This document shows positions 5,910 through 10,762 of a stretch of DNA of 10,762 nucleotides, in pieces. Below the pieces are notes generated by a model that saw only the letters and a program-made list of their open reading frames with translations, did not search any database and had not been told where the DNA came from. Location of the stretch: assembly GCA_900756715.1 (NCBI GenBank), contig CAAELC010000140.1:1-10762 (forward strand). Reading direction: 5' to 3'. A program made the position numbers and the translations under genes. This stretch comes from an uncultured Oscillospiraceae bacterium (GTDB lineage: Bacteria > Bacillota > Clostridia > Oscillospirales > Oscillospiraceae). Every line of letters starts with the position of its first letter. Positions within the stretch are counted from its first letter, which is position 1.

Positions 5910-6929
5910 TTATTTCAGGTCTGCGCCGCACTCGGCGCAGGATCCTCTGTACATGGTAATGCAGTTCAGTTCCAACCTTCTGCCGGGCACCTCTCTGCCT
6001 TCGATCTGGCTGATTAGCATCTGCATGGCTTTTTCACCCTTTTCATAGCTGGGCTGCCACACGCTGGTCAGTGGCGGGACCATATAGGAAGCCAGCGTCG
6101 TGTCGTCAAATCCTACCACGGACAGATCCTTCGGTATGGACAGACCGCAGTCCTTGGATGCCTTGTAAATTGCCATTGCAACAGAGTCGTTGAATGCGAT
6201 AATTGCGCTGACCCGGTTCGGGAGATACAGCATATGCTTGGCAAGCTGCTCGGCCTTTGCCTCGGTCAGGTTTTCGCAGAACTGCACCCACTCGTTTTCC
6301 ACCGTAAGGCCCGCCTCCTGCATCGCCCGGCGATAGCCTTCCACCCGGTCTGACGCCGAGGTATATTCCGGGGAGCTTGTGATAATGCCGATTCGTTTAT
6401 GTCCCAGACCAATCAGATAATTCGTCACGCTGAAAATCGCCGCCTGATCATTGATGTCCACCTGGTATACCTCTTTGTCCTCATGGTAGCTGCCCACCAG
6501 AACGAAGGGCACCTCGTGCTGCTTCAGCAGCGGCATCAGCGAACTGTTTTTCTTCACGCCCATCATCACAAAGCCGTCCACTCTCTGCTCATAAAACAGA
6601 TTATCAAGCTCCGTTTCCGTGTCGCATATATCCAGCAGCAGGCGATACCCGGCCTCCTTGGCCGCCACACTGATTCCCAGCAGCGCATTGGAGTAGGTGT
6701 CATTCAGGAAGAAATATTCCGGCCGGTGATTGATCAGCACGCCAATCATTTTAGACCGCTTCGCCGGCAGATCTCTGGCCGACGCCACAGGCCGGTAATT
6801 CACGCATGCAGCCTCTACCCTCCGCCGGGTACTCTCGCGCACCTTGGCGCTGCCATTGATAACGCGGGACACCGTGGAAATGCTGACCCCCGCTTCCCGC
6901 GCCACATCATAAATGGTTTTTTTGTCCAT
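5910..6929 (-). CDS. LacI-family transcriptional regulator
   Basis: Sugar-responsive DNA-binding repressor, 339 aa. Residues 4-26 form the helix-turn-helix (TIYDVAREAGVS, then STVSRVIN). A hinge (ASARDLPAKRS, about 49-59) contains the leucine that kinks operators with a central CG. Residues 61-339 are a periplasmic-binding-protein-like effector domain (MIGVLINHRP, GLGHKRIGIIT, AIIAFNDSVAMAI, VVGFDDT). The effector is probably the sugar handled by the locus or its phosphate. Start: the ATG at 6929 gives the family-typical MDKKTIYDVA and has GGAG 12 bases upstream; the ATG at 6950 adds seven residues but has no ribosome binding site. It leads the transcript containing the epimerase and transaldolase-like genes. 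The palindrome at 4171-4184 fits its expected operator. Confidence 0.93.
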   Translation of the reverse strand: MDKKTIYDVAREAGVSISTVSRVINGSAKVRESTRRRVEAACVNYRPVASARDLPAKRSKMIGVLINHRPEYFFLNDTYSNALLGISVAAKEAGYRLLLDICDTETELDNLFYEQRVDGFVMMGVKKNSSLMPLLKQHEVPFVLVGSYHEDKEVYQVDINDQAAIFSVTNYLIGLGHKRIGIITSSPEYTSASDRVEGYRRAMQEAGLTVENEWVQFCENLTEAKAEQLAKHMLYLPNRVSAIIAFNDSVAMAIYKASKDCGLSIPKDLSVVGFDDTTLASYMVPPLTSVWQPSYEKGEKAMQMLISQIEGREVPGRRLELNCITMYRGSCAECGADLK

Positions 6930-6993
6930 AATTCCATTCAACTCCGACATGTTAATATATTTTTCGATTTATCATTATTTGCGATACACAGTC

Positions 6994-7021
6994 ATTATAT
7001 CATCTGAGGTCAAAAAAACAA
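6994..7021 (-). promoter_or_regulatory. Promoter of the LacI regulator operon
   Basis: On the minus strand the -10 box is TATAAT (6994-6999) with the extended TG at the right place (TGATATAAT). A -35-like TTGTTT (7016-7021) lies 16 bases upstream. The predicted start is near 6987, giving a leader of about 55 bases. It is back-to-back with the transporter promoter, with only about 22 bases between the two -35 boxes. Confidence 0.7.
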
Positions 7022-7029
7022 CCCTATCT

Positions 7030-7075
7030 TTTCATTTCTTTCATTGAACTTTCATATTTTCATGATATAATGAAA
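7030..7075. repeat. Clustered TTTCAT repeats with one inverted copy in the divergent promoter region
   Basis: TTTCAT occurs at 7030, 7039, 7050 and 7058 (steps of 9, 11 and 8 bases) and is followed by its inverse ATGAAA at 7070-7075. The last pair forms a dyad of six-base arms around GATATA that covers the -10 box of the transporter promoter. TTTCA is also the half-site of the operator at 4171-4184. This could be a regulator-binding array, though AT-rich promoter DNA makes chance copies likely. Confidence 0.4.
7044..7071 (+). promoter_or_regulatory. Promoter of the AEC transporter gene
   Basis: The -35 box TTGAAC (7044-7049), a 16-base spacer and a consensus -10 box TATAAT (7066-7071) give a predicted start near 7078 and a leader of about 63 bases. 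Confidence 0.75.
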
Positions 7076-7140
7076 CGAAAGCTTTTCCGGTCTGTCCTGC
7101 TGCTCTGCCGGCTTATAAATGGAAGCGAGGTTTATCTCCC

Positions 7141-8064
7141 ATGTCATTTTCCACCACAATGTCTGTTCAGCTGCAAATGGCCCTGATGATGGGGGTCGGG
7201 CTTCTTATGCGGAAGCTGCATCTGCTCGAAAAGAGCGGCATGACCTCTCTGACTAATATTCTGGTACACATCCTGCTGCCCTGCAACATTCTCTATGCGG
7301 CACTGCAAATGGATCACAGCGCCTTATCCGCGCTTTTGTGGGTGTTTTTCATCAGCATCGCTCAGCAATCTTTCACCTATGGCATCAGCCTGCTGCTTTG
7401 GCGCCGCTATCCGCGGGAAAAGAAGGCCGTCCTGCGGTATTGCCTTCAATTTTCCAACTGCGGCTTTGTAGGGCCGCCGGTAGTGCAAAGTTTTTTCGGC
7501 GCCGCCGCGCTGGTTTATTCTGCCATTTATAATGCGCCCATCAACTATTTCCAGTGGACAGTGGGGTGTGCGCCCTTTATGGGCGGCGCCAACTGCTCCC
7601 GCCGGGAGCTTTGGCGGCGCATCCTGCTGCACCCCTGCGTTATTTCCGCCTGCATTGGTATCCTTTTCATGTTCATTGCCGTGCCGGTTCCCGCCTTCAT
7701 CGAAAACACCCTCGCCTCCTTCAGCAATTGTCTGGCCGGTTTATCCATGCTGCTGGTCGGCGGTATTCTGGCTGACGCAAATGTCCGCGGTCTGTTTCAG
7801 CGGGATGTGGTGCTTGTCTCCCTGTTCCGCACACTGGTTGTTCCGCTTGTCATCGTTCTGTGTACGCTTCCGCTGCCTGTTCCCGCCTTTGCAGTGCGCA
7901 CCTCAGCTATGCTGGCCGGCATGCCTATCGGCAGCATGGCTGCCATTCTGGCCCTGAATTACGACTGCGATGATGTCCTTGCCAGCAGCTGCATTGTTTT
8001 TTCCACCGTCCTGTCCCTGTTCACCATCCCTGTTGTTTATTACGGAACCATGTTCCTTGCCTGA
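7141..8064 (+). CDS. AEC-family (auxin efflux carrier-like) membrane transporter
   Basis: Integral membrane carrier, 307 aa, the usual length for this family, with about ten hydrophobic segments in two five-helix halves. The halves are joined by a short charged loop (CSRRELWRR, about 152-160). Family marks are ILLPCNI (44-50) in the first half, the kinked NCGFVGPPV (106-114), and GMPIGSMAAILALNY (260-274) in the second half. Bacterial members move small carboxylates such as malate or other organic anions, but substrates are rarely known. GAGG lies ten bases before the ATG; an ATG at 7159 is a less likely alternative. It is divergent from the LacI regulator and shares its promoter region, so it may belong to the same regulon, perhaps for export of an organic-acid product or uptake. 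The gene ends two bases before a hairpin terminator. Confidence 0.88.
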   Translation: MSFSTTMSVQLQMALMMGVGLLMRKLHLLEKSGMTSLTNILVHILLPCNILYAALQMDHSALSALLWVFFISIAQQSFTYGISLLLWRRYPREKKAVLRYCLQFSNCGFVGPPVVQSFFGAAALVYSAIYNAPINYFQWTVGCAPFMGGANCSRRELWRRILLHPCVISACIGILFMFIAVPVPAFIENTLASFSNCLAGLSMLLVGGILADANVRGLFQRDVVLVSLFRTLVVPLVIVLCTLPLPVPAFAVRTSAMLAGMPIGSMAAILALNYDCDDVLASSCIVFSTVLSLFTIPVVYYGTMFLA

Positions 8065-8065
8065 A

Positions 8066-8101
8066 AAATGCCGCCCGCAGGCTTCCCTGCAGGCGGCATT
8101 T
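8066..8101. terminator. Bidirectional terminator between the transporter and Rrf2 genes
   Basis: AAATGCCGCC (8066-8075) pairs with GGCGGCATTT (8092-8101), then one C/A mismatch, then GCAG with CTGC around a six-base loop. On the minus strand the hairpin runs into a five-T tract (CATTTTTCAGG). On the plus strand the T run is only three long. The two flanking genes converge here, so it probably serves both. Confidence 0.85.
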
Positions 8102-8111
8102 CACATCTCCC

Positions 8112-8537
8112 TCAGATTATATAATCTCCCCCCTGCGGCGCATCCAGCAGGTCAGCAAGGGTAATTCCGGAAAAATACTGGCGGGTCAGGTCATAATACC
8201 CCTGCCAAACCGGCAGCGTGGGGCATTCCGCCGCCCGGGAGCAGGGCGCCGCTCCTTCCTGCAGACAGGCCACCGGGGCAAGACTGCCCTCCGCCAGCTG
8301 CAAAATCTCCCACAGGGGATAGGCGTCCGGCTCCCGGGTCAGGCGATAACCCCCGCCGATTCCGTGAACGCTGTCCACCAGCCCCGCTTTTTTCAGCACC
8401 GGCATCATCCGTTCAATATATTTCAGGGAAATCTCCTGTCGGGCAGCCACATCCTTCATGGGGATGAAGCCGCTGCCCCGGTGCTGGGCCAGGTCCAGCA
8501 GAATGCGTACAGAATAGCGCCCTCTTGTGGAAATCAT
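8112..8537 (-). CDS. Rrf2-family transcriptional regulator, IscR-like cysteines
   Basis: Small winged-helix regulator, 141 aa. Residues 1-70 match the Rrf2 domain: MISTRGRYSVRILLDLA, then the recognition region QEISLKYIERMMPVLKKAGLV and the wing VHGIGGGYRLTR. C91, C99 and C105 form a CX7CX5C set, close to the IscR arrangement (CX5CX5C) that holds a [2Fe-2S] cluster. It may therefore sense iron-sulphur, redox or nitric-oxide status. GGGAGG lies seven bases upstream of the ATG. The gene is alone, with its own promoter and terminators on both sides. No target operon is visible in the window, and no iron-sulphur assembly genes are adjacent. It is not obviously linked to the sugar locus. Confidence 0.93.
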   Translation of the reverse strand: MISTRGRYSVRILLDLAQHRGSGFIPMKDVAARQEISLKYIERMMPVLKKAGLVDSVHGIGGGYRLTREPDAYPLWEILQLAEGSLAPVACLQEGAAPCSRAAECPTLPVWQGYYDLTRQYFSGITLADLLDAPQGGDYII

Positions 8538-8604
8538 CTTTCTACCTCCCTATGCTCCTTTGTCTGTATGCTGCCGCAGTGCAGACGCCGCAGCCGTTTT
8601 ACTT

Positions 8605-8634
8605 ATTATACCACCAACCCGGTAGGCACATCAA
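8605..8634 (-). promoter_or_regulatory. Promoter of the Rrf2 gene
   Basis: On the minus strand: TTGATG (8629-8634), an 18-base spacer and a consensus TATAAT (8605-8610). The predicted start is near 8598, leaving a leader of about 60 bases. I see no clear Rrf2-type operator palindrome. Confidence 0.65.
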
Positions 8635-8657
8635 TCATCCCCGGTGATTTTTTTCGC

Positions 8658-8692
8658 AAAAAAGCAGATCCCCCTTTTCGGGAGGATCTGCT
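8658..8692 (-). terminator. Intrinsic terminator of the pyrophosphatase gene
   Basis: On the minus strand AGCAGATCC pairs perfectly with GGATCTGCT, extended by three G-C pairs after a one-base bulge. The loop is about five bases and the stem is followed directly by TTTTTT. It lies 19 bases after the stop codon. Confidence 0.92.
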
Positions 8693-8711
8693 CTCGTCAT
8701 TTTTCCGTGTC

Positions 8712-10322
8712 TTACCCCCACAGGGCCGTCAGCATGGGAATAATCTGCTTCTTTCGGGACATCACGCCGGGCAGGAACAGCTCGTTGTCCTTGGGCTCCA
8801 GCGAGAAAGCGTTACGGATGGTGTCGTCACTGCCAAGATACAGCAGGTTCGTTCCCTCCCGCAGAACATCGGTAATCATCAGAATCACCATGTCATAGTG
8901 ATTCTCGTCCCGCAGCTTCTGCAGCACATCCATAAACTCCGCCTTGCGGCTCATCAGCTTCTCGCCGTCCAGGCAGGTAATCTGTCCCACGCCCAGCACC
9001 TGCTCGGCAATATGGAACTCCTTGAAATCCGCCGTGACCATCTCCTCCGCCGGTTTGTTTTCGGACACAGAGGCAAACAGCTCCCGTCCAATCTCCTTGA
9101 TGGACACATTGGCAATGCGGGCCAGCCATTCCGCCATGGCAATATCCTTCTTGGTGCAGGTGGGAGACTTGAACATCACCGTATCAGACAGAATGGCCGC
9201 CGCCATCAGCCCCGCCATACCGGCCGAGGGCAGCACACCGTGCTCCTGATACATGTCGCCGATGATGGTGTTGGTGCTGCCCACGGGCTCGTTGCGCACG
9301 CGGATGGGCTGAGAGGTCTGAATATCAGCAAGCCGGTGGTGATCGATGATCTCCAGAATTTCCGCCTGATCCAGCCCGGGCACCGACTGGGCCACCTCGT
9401 TGTGGTCTACCAGCACCACGCGCTTGCGCCGGGGGCGCAGCAGGTGATACCGGGACAGCGCGCCCACAACCTTTTCATGCTCGTCCAGCACGGGATAGCT
9501 GCGGTAACGGCTTTTCAGAACCACCTCGCGCACATCGTCGATGTAATCCGTCAGGTGGAAGCACACGATATTTCCCCGCTGGCAGGGGCGGGAAATGGGA
9601 ATCGCCTGATAAACCATGCGGGACACGCGGCTTGCGTCATGGGGCGTGGAGATGATGCATGTCTCCCCTTCGTACTGCTTCAGCTCTGCCGGAACCTCGG
9701 TCTGGCACAGAATCAGGCAGCTGACATTTTCATCCAGCGCGCGGCGGATCATATCCGGCTGTGCGCCGCACAGAACGATATTGTCCCGTCCGGAGAACAG
9801 CAGGCTCTCTCTCCCCTTGGGCAGCGCCACCACCACATCGCCGCTGACCGTGTCAGCCCGCTTGCCGGTCTCATTGACCACCCGCCCCTCCAGCACGCTG
9901 ACCAGGTTAAACAGCGGCAGATCCCTCACATGGGTATCAATCAGCGTGTCCATGCTGAAGGTGGCAATATCTCCGGCAGAAAGTGTGCCATACAGGGTGC
10001 CATCCTCCTGGATCACAGGCAGGGCCGAAATCTTCTGGTCCCGCATCACGCGCCACGCCCGATCCATGGTCACAGTGTAGCTCAGGCAGGGAGGCGTATC
10101 AAAATCCAGATCGCATACCTGTGTGCGCATGGTGCGGATAAACTGCGGCTCCTCGATCTGGAACCGGTCCAGCACCCGGCGGGTTTCGTCGCTGATATGG
10201 CCCAGATGTGCCGCCACATACTCCCGGTCGCCCATCGCATTGCGCAGCGCCGTATAGGACAGGGCCGCGACCACGGAGTCCGTATCCGGGTTTCTGTGCC
10301 CGGTTACATAAATTTCATTCAT
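8712..10322 (-). CDS. ppaC: Family II Mn-dependent inorganic pyrophosphatase with CBS-DRTGG-CBS regulatory insert
   Basis: Cytoplasmic pyrophosphatase (pyrophosphate to two phosphates), which pulls biosynthetic reactions forward, 536 aa. DHH-domain metal ligands: GHRNPDTDSV (8-17; H9, D13, D15), VDHNE (305-309), IDHH (326-329) and SDT (379-381). The DHHA2 end has SRKKQIIP (522-529), the substrate-binding SRK motif. Residues about 70-300 are the insert: CBS1 (about 72-125), a DRTGG domain (about 130-240, with KGRESLLFSGRDNIVLCGAQ inside) and CBS2 (about 245-298). This CBS-DRTGG-CBS form has about 540-550 residues in Clostridia. In characterised relatives AMP/ADP inhibit, while ATP and diadenosine polyphosphates activate. 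AGGAGG nine bases before the ATG supports the start. It is monocistronic, with a consensus promoter and a strong terminator. All key residues are present. Confidence 0.96.
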   Translation of the reverse strand: MNEIYVTGHRNPDTDSVVAALSYTALRNAMGDREYVAAHLGHISDETRRVLDRFQIEEPQFIRTMRTQVCDLDFDTPPCLSYTVTMDRAWRVMRDQKISALPVIQEDGTLYGTLSAGDIATFSMDTLIDTHVRDLPLFNLVSVLEGRVVNETGKRADTVSGDVVVALPKGRESLLFSGRDNIVLCGAQPDMIRRALDENVSCLILCQTEVPAELKQYEGETCIISTPHDASRVSRMVYQAIPISRPCQRGNIVCFHLTDYIDDVREVVLKSRYRSYPVLDEHEKVVGALSRYHLLRPRRKRVVLVDHNEVAQSVPGLDQAEILEIIDHHRLADIQTSQPIRVRNEPVGSTNTIIGDMYQEHGVLPSAGMAGLMAAAILSDTVMFKSPTCTKKDIAMAEWLARIANVSIKEIGRELFASVSENKPAEEMVTADFKEFHIAEQVLGVGQITCLDGEKLMSRKAEFMDVLQKLRDENHYDMVILMITDVLREGTNLLYLGSDDTIRNAFSLEPKDNELFLPGVMSRKKQIIPMLTALWG

Positions 10323-10356
10323 AGGGGTTTGCCTCCTGTTTTTTGTTCCTTACACC

Positions 10357-10384
10357 ATTATAAAACACCACAGCCGTTTGTCAA
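10357..10384 (-). promoter_or_regulatory. Strong promoter of the pyrophosphatase gene
   Basis: On the minus strand TTGACA (10379-10384) and TATAAT (10357-10362), both perfect consensus, are separated by 16 bases. The predicted start is near 10350, giving a leader of about 28 bases with AGGAGG. This suits a constitutive housekeeping gene. Confidence 0.88.
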
Positions 10385-10498
10385 TGCGAACTCAGCTGAT
10401 TCTCGCCTTTTTTTGGCCGGAATTTTTGTGTTTTTGCCGGATAGCTTCCAAAAGCACGGATATATTTCGCACTAATAGCAGCCATTACAAACCCATAT

Positions 10499-10527
10499 TT
10501 CCCATAAGCGTTTTTCCCTGTTATACT
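10499..10527 (+). promoter_or_regulatory. Candidate extended -10 promoter for the small RNA
   Basis: TGTTATACT (10519-10527) is an extended -10 box (TGn plus TATACT). A TTCCCA at 10499-10504, 17 bases upstream, matches the -35 consensus at four of six positions. The predicted start is near 10534. It is divergent from the pyrophosphatase promoter. Confidence 0.5.
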
Positions 10528-10533
10528 GTAGAC

Positions 10534-10650
10534 ATTCCATCCGAATGACTCGTCTGGCGAACCATGCGCCGGGCATCATTCAATTCCCCTTCCTACTTCC
10601 TTGCAGGCGCGCCCCGTCCGGTCCCCTCCGGGTGGGGCGCGCCGCTTTTT
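10534..10650 (+). ncRNA. Candidate structured small RNA
   Basis: No known RNA family is recognised. The unit of about 117 nt has a promoter-like element just upstream, a folded 5' part, a single-stranded linker and an intrinsic terminator. The 5' hairpin spans 10543-10581: GAATGA pairs with TCATTC, and after a small internal loop GTCTGGCG pairs with CGCCGGGC (two G-U pairs) around a seven-base loop. The linker, about 10582-10602, is almost all C and U (AATTCCCCTTCCTACTTCC). Such stretches in Gram-positive sRNAs can pair with Shine-Dalgarno sequences. No plus-strand gene lies upstream for the terminator to serve, which argues for a stand-alone RNA. It could instead be an attenuated leader of a gene beyond the window, though the next 112 bases hold none. 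Confidence 0.45.
10603..10650 (+). terminator. Very strong intrinsic terminator (end of candidate small RNA)
   Basis: GGCGCGCCCC (10606-10615) pairs perfectly with GGGGCGCGCC (10634-10643). Two more pairs form beyond a bulged A (GC at 10603-10604 with GC at 10644-10645). The loop holds a further CCGG/CCGG stem, and TTTTT follows at 10646-10650. The T-run is on the plus strand only, which sets the direction. Confidence 0.85.
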
Positions 10651-10669
10651 GCTGTCTGCACAGATTCTG

Positions 10670-10715
10670 CTGCCCGGTCCGGTCTGAAAAGCATTGCTGA
10701 ATGGGGCGGTTTTTT
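10670..10715 (+). terminator. Possible second terminator-like hairpin
   Basis: CTGCCC (10670-10675) can pair with GGGCGG (10704-10709, one G-U pair), followed directly by TTTTTT. The intervening loop of about 28 bases contains a small CATT/AATG stem. It is much weaker than the one ending at 10650 and could be a backup stop. Confidence 0.35.
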
Positions 10716-10729
10716 CCATCAAAAGCACC

Positions 10730-10762
10730 TATCCCCCGCAGGCCAATGGCCTGCGGGGGATA
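10730..10762. terminator. 15-bp perfect inverted repeat at the window edge
   Basis: TATCCCCCGCAGGCC (10730-10744) pairs without mismatch with GGCCTGCGGGGGATA (10748-10762) around a three-base loop. The window ends exactly at the end of the right arm, so any T-run beyond it, and the full arm length, cannot be seen. It is most likely a terminator for a gene to the right, possibly bidirectional. Confidence 0.6.

Larger units (their letters stand above)
10385..10762. other. 378-base region without a protein gene
   Basis: No frame has a supported start with a ribosome binding site. From 10385 to about 10498 the DNA is AT-rich with T-runs, and I see only two GCCGG copies flanking a T-rich spacer (10425-10440). 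The rest holds the candidate small RNA with its promoter and terminator, a weaker hairpin with a T-run, and the palindrome at the window edge, each listed separately. Confidence 0.6.

Noticed and set aside
7071..7086. Second LacI/cre-like site near the transporter promoter (TGAAACGAAAGCTTTT)
   Set aside because: The CG is off-centre relative to the consensus and only an eight-base AAAGCTTT core is symmetric.
8364..10475. A 703-codon open frame on the plus strand opposite the pyrophosphatase gene
   Set aside because: It is antisense to a fully recognisable enzyme, has low-complexity His/Gln/Arg-rich content typical of a reverse-frame shadow of GC-rich codons, and has no ribosome binding site or known domain.
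10532..10590. Resemblance of the minus strand to a fluoride riboswitch (GGCG.ATGG.TCGCC, later TCTAC) upstream of the pyrophosphatase
   Set aside because: The association would be biologically sensible, but the middle stem and the pseudoknot partner do not match. The element also lies upstream of the pyrophosphatase's own consensus promoter, and the terminator T-run is on the other strand. An Infernal search with the fluoride model would settle it.

Overview
The window looks like a chromosomal segment from a moderately GC-rich Clostridia member, most likely a gut Oscillospiraceae-type bacterium. This is inferred from the gene types (TRAP solute receptor, AEC carrier, CBS/DRTGG-type family II pyrophosphatase, cysteine-bearing Rrf2 regulator), the strong AGGAGG-type ribosome binding sites, and the sharp -35/-10 promoters. 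Nothing in the sequence fixes genus or species. I saw no phage, IS, CRISPR, tRNA or rRNA sequence.

Left block (1-6950, all minus strand) is a carbohydrate-catabolism locus. In order of transcription it holds a LacI-family regulator, a D-tagatose/D-psicose 3-epimerase-family enzyme and a fructose-6-phosphate-aldolase-like transaldolase homologue. Next come a promoter with a cre/LacI-type palindrome just downstream of its -10 box, a divergent RpiB/LacA/LacB-like isomerase, a class II (GatY/KbaY/Fba-type) aldolase, a PfkB-family kinase and, after a 157-base gap, a TRAP-type DctP solute receptor. The likely logic is uptake, epimerisation of a free ketose, phosphorylation by the PfkB kinase, and aldolytic cleavage to triose-level products. 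The real substrate is not visible. The DctP receptor keeps the carboxylate-binding arginine, which suggests a sugar acid and sits uneasily with the neutral-ketose enzymes. The TRAP membrane subunits are not in the window and would lie beyond the left edge.

Middle (6951-8101): a divergent promoter region with a repeated TTTCAT element separates the LacI regulator from a plus-strand AEC-family membrane transporter. That gene ends in a hairpin shared with the convergent Rrf2 gene.

Right block (8112-10762): an Rrf2 regulator and a CBS-DRTGG-CBS family II Mn-dependent pyrophosphatase, each with its own promoter; the pyrophosphatase has a textbook terminator. The last ~380 bases have no protein gene. 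They hold a candidate structured small RNA on the plus strand (extended -10 promoter, hairpin, C/U-rich linker, very strong terminator), a weaker second terminator-like hairpin, and a 15-bp perfect stem at the window edge.

Most novel candidates: the small RNA at about 10534-10650; a TRAP receptor anchored by a C-terminal membrane helix instead of a lipoprotein cysteine; and a catabolic set whose aldolase-like and isomerase-like members have altered active-site residues.
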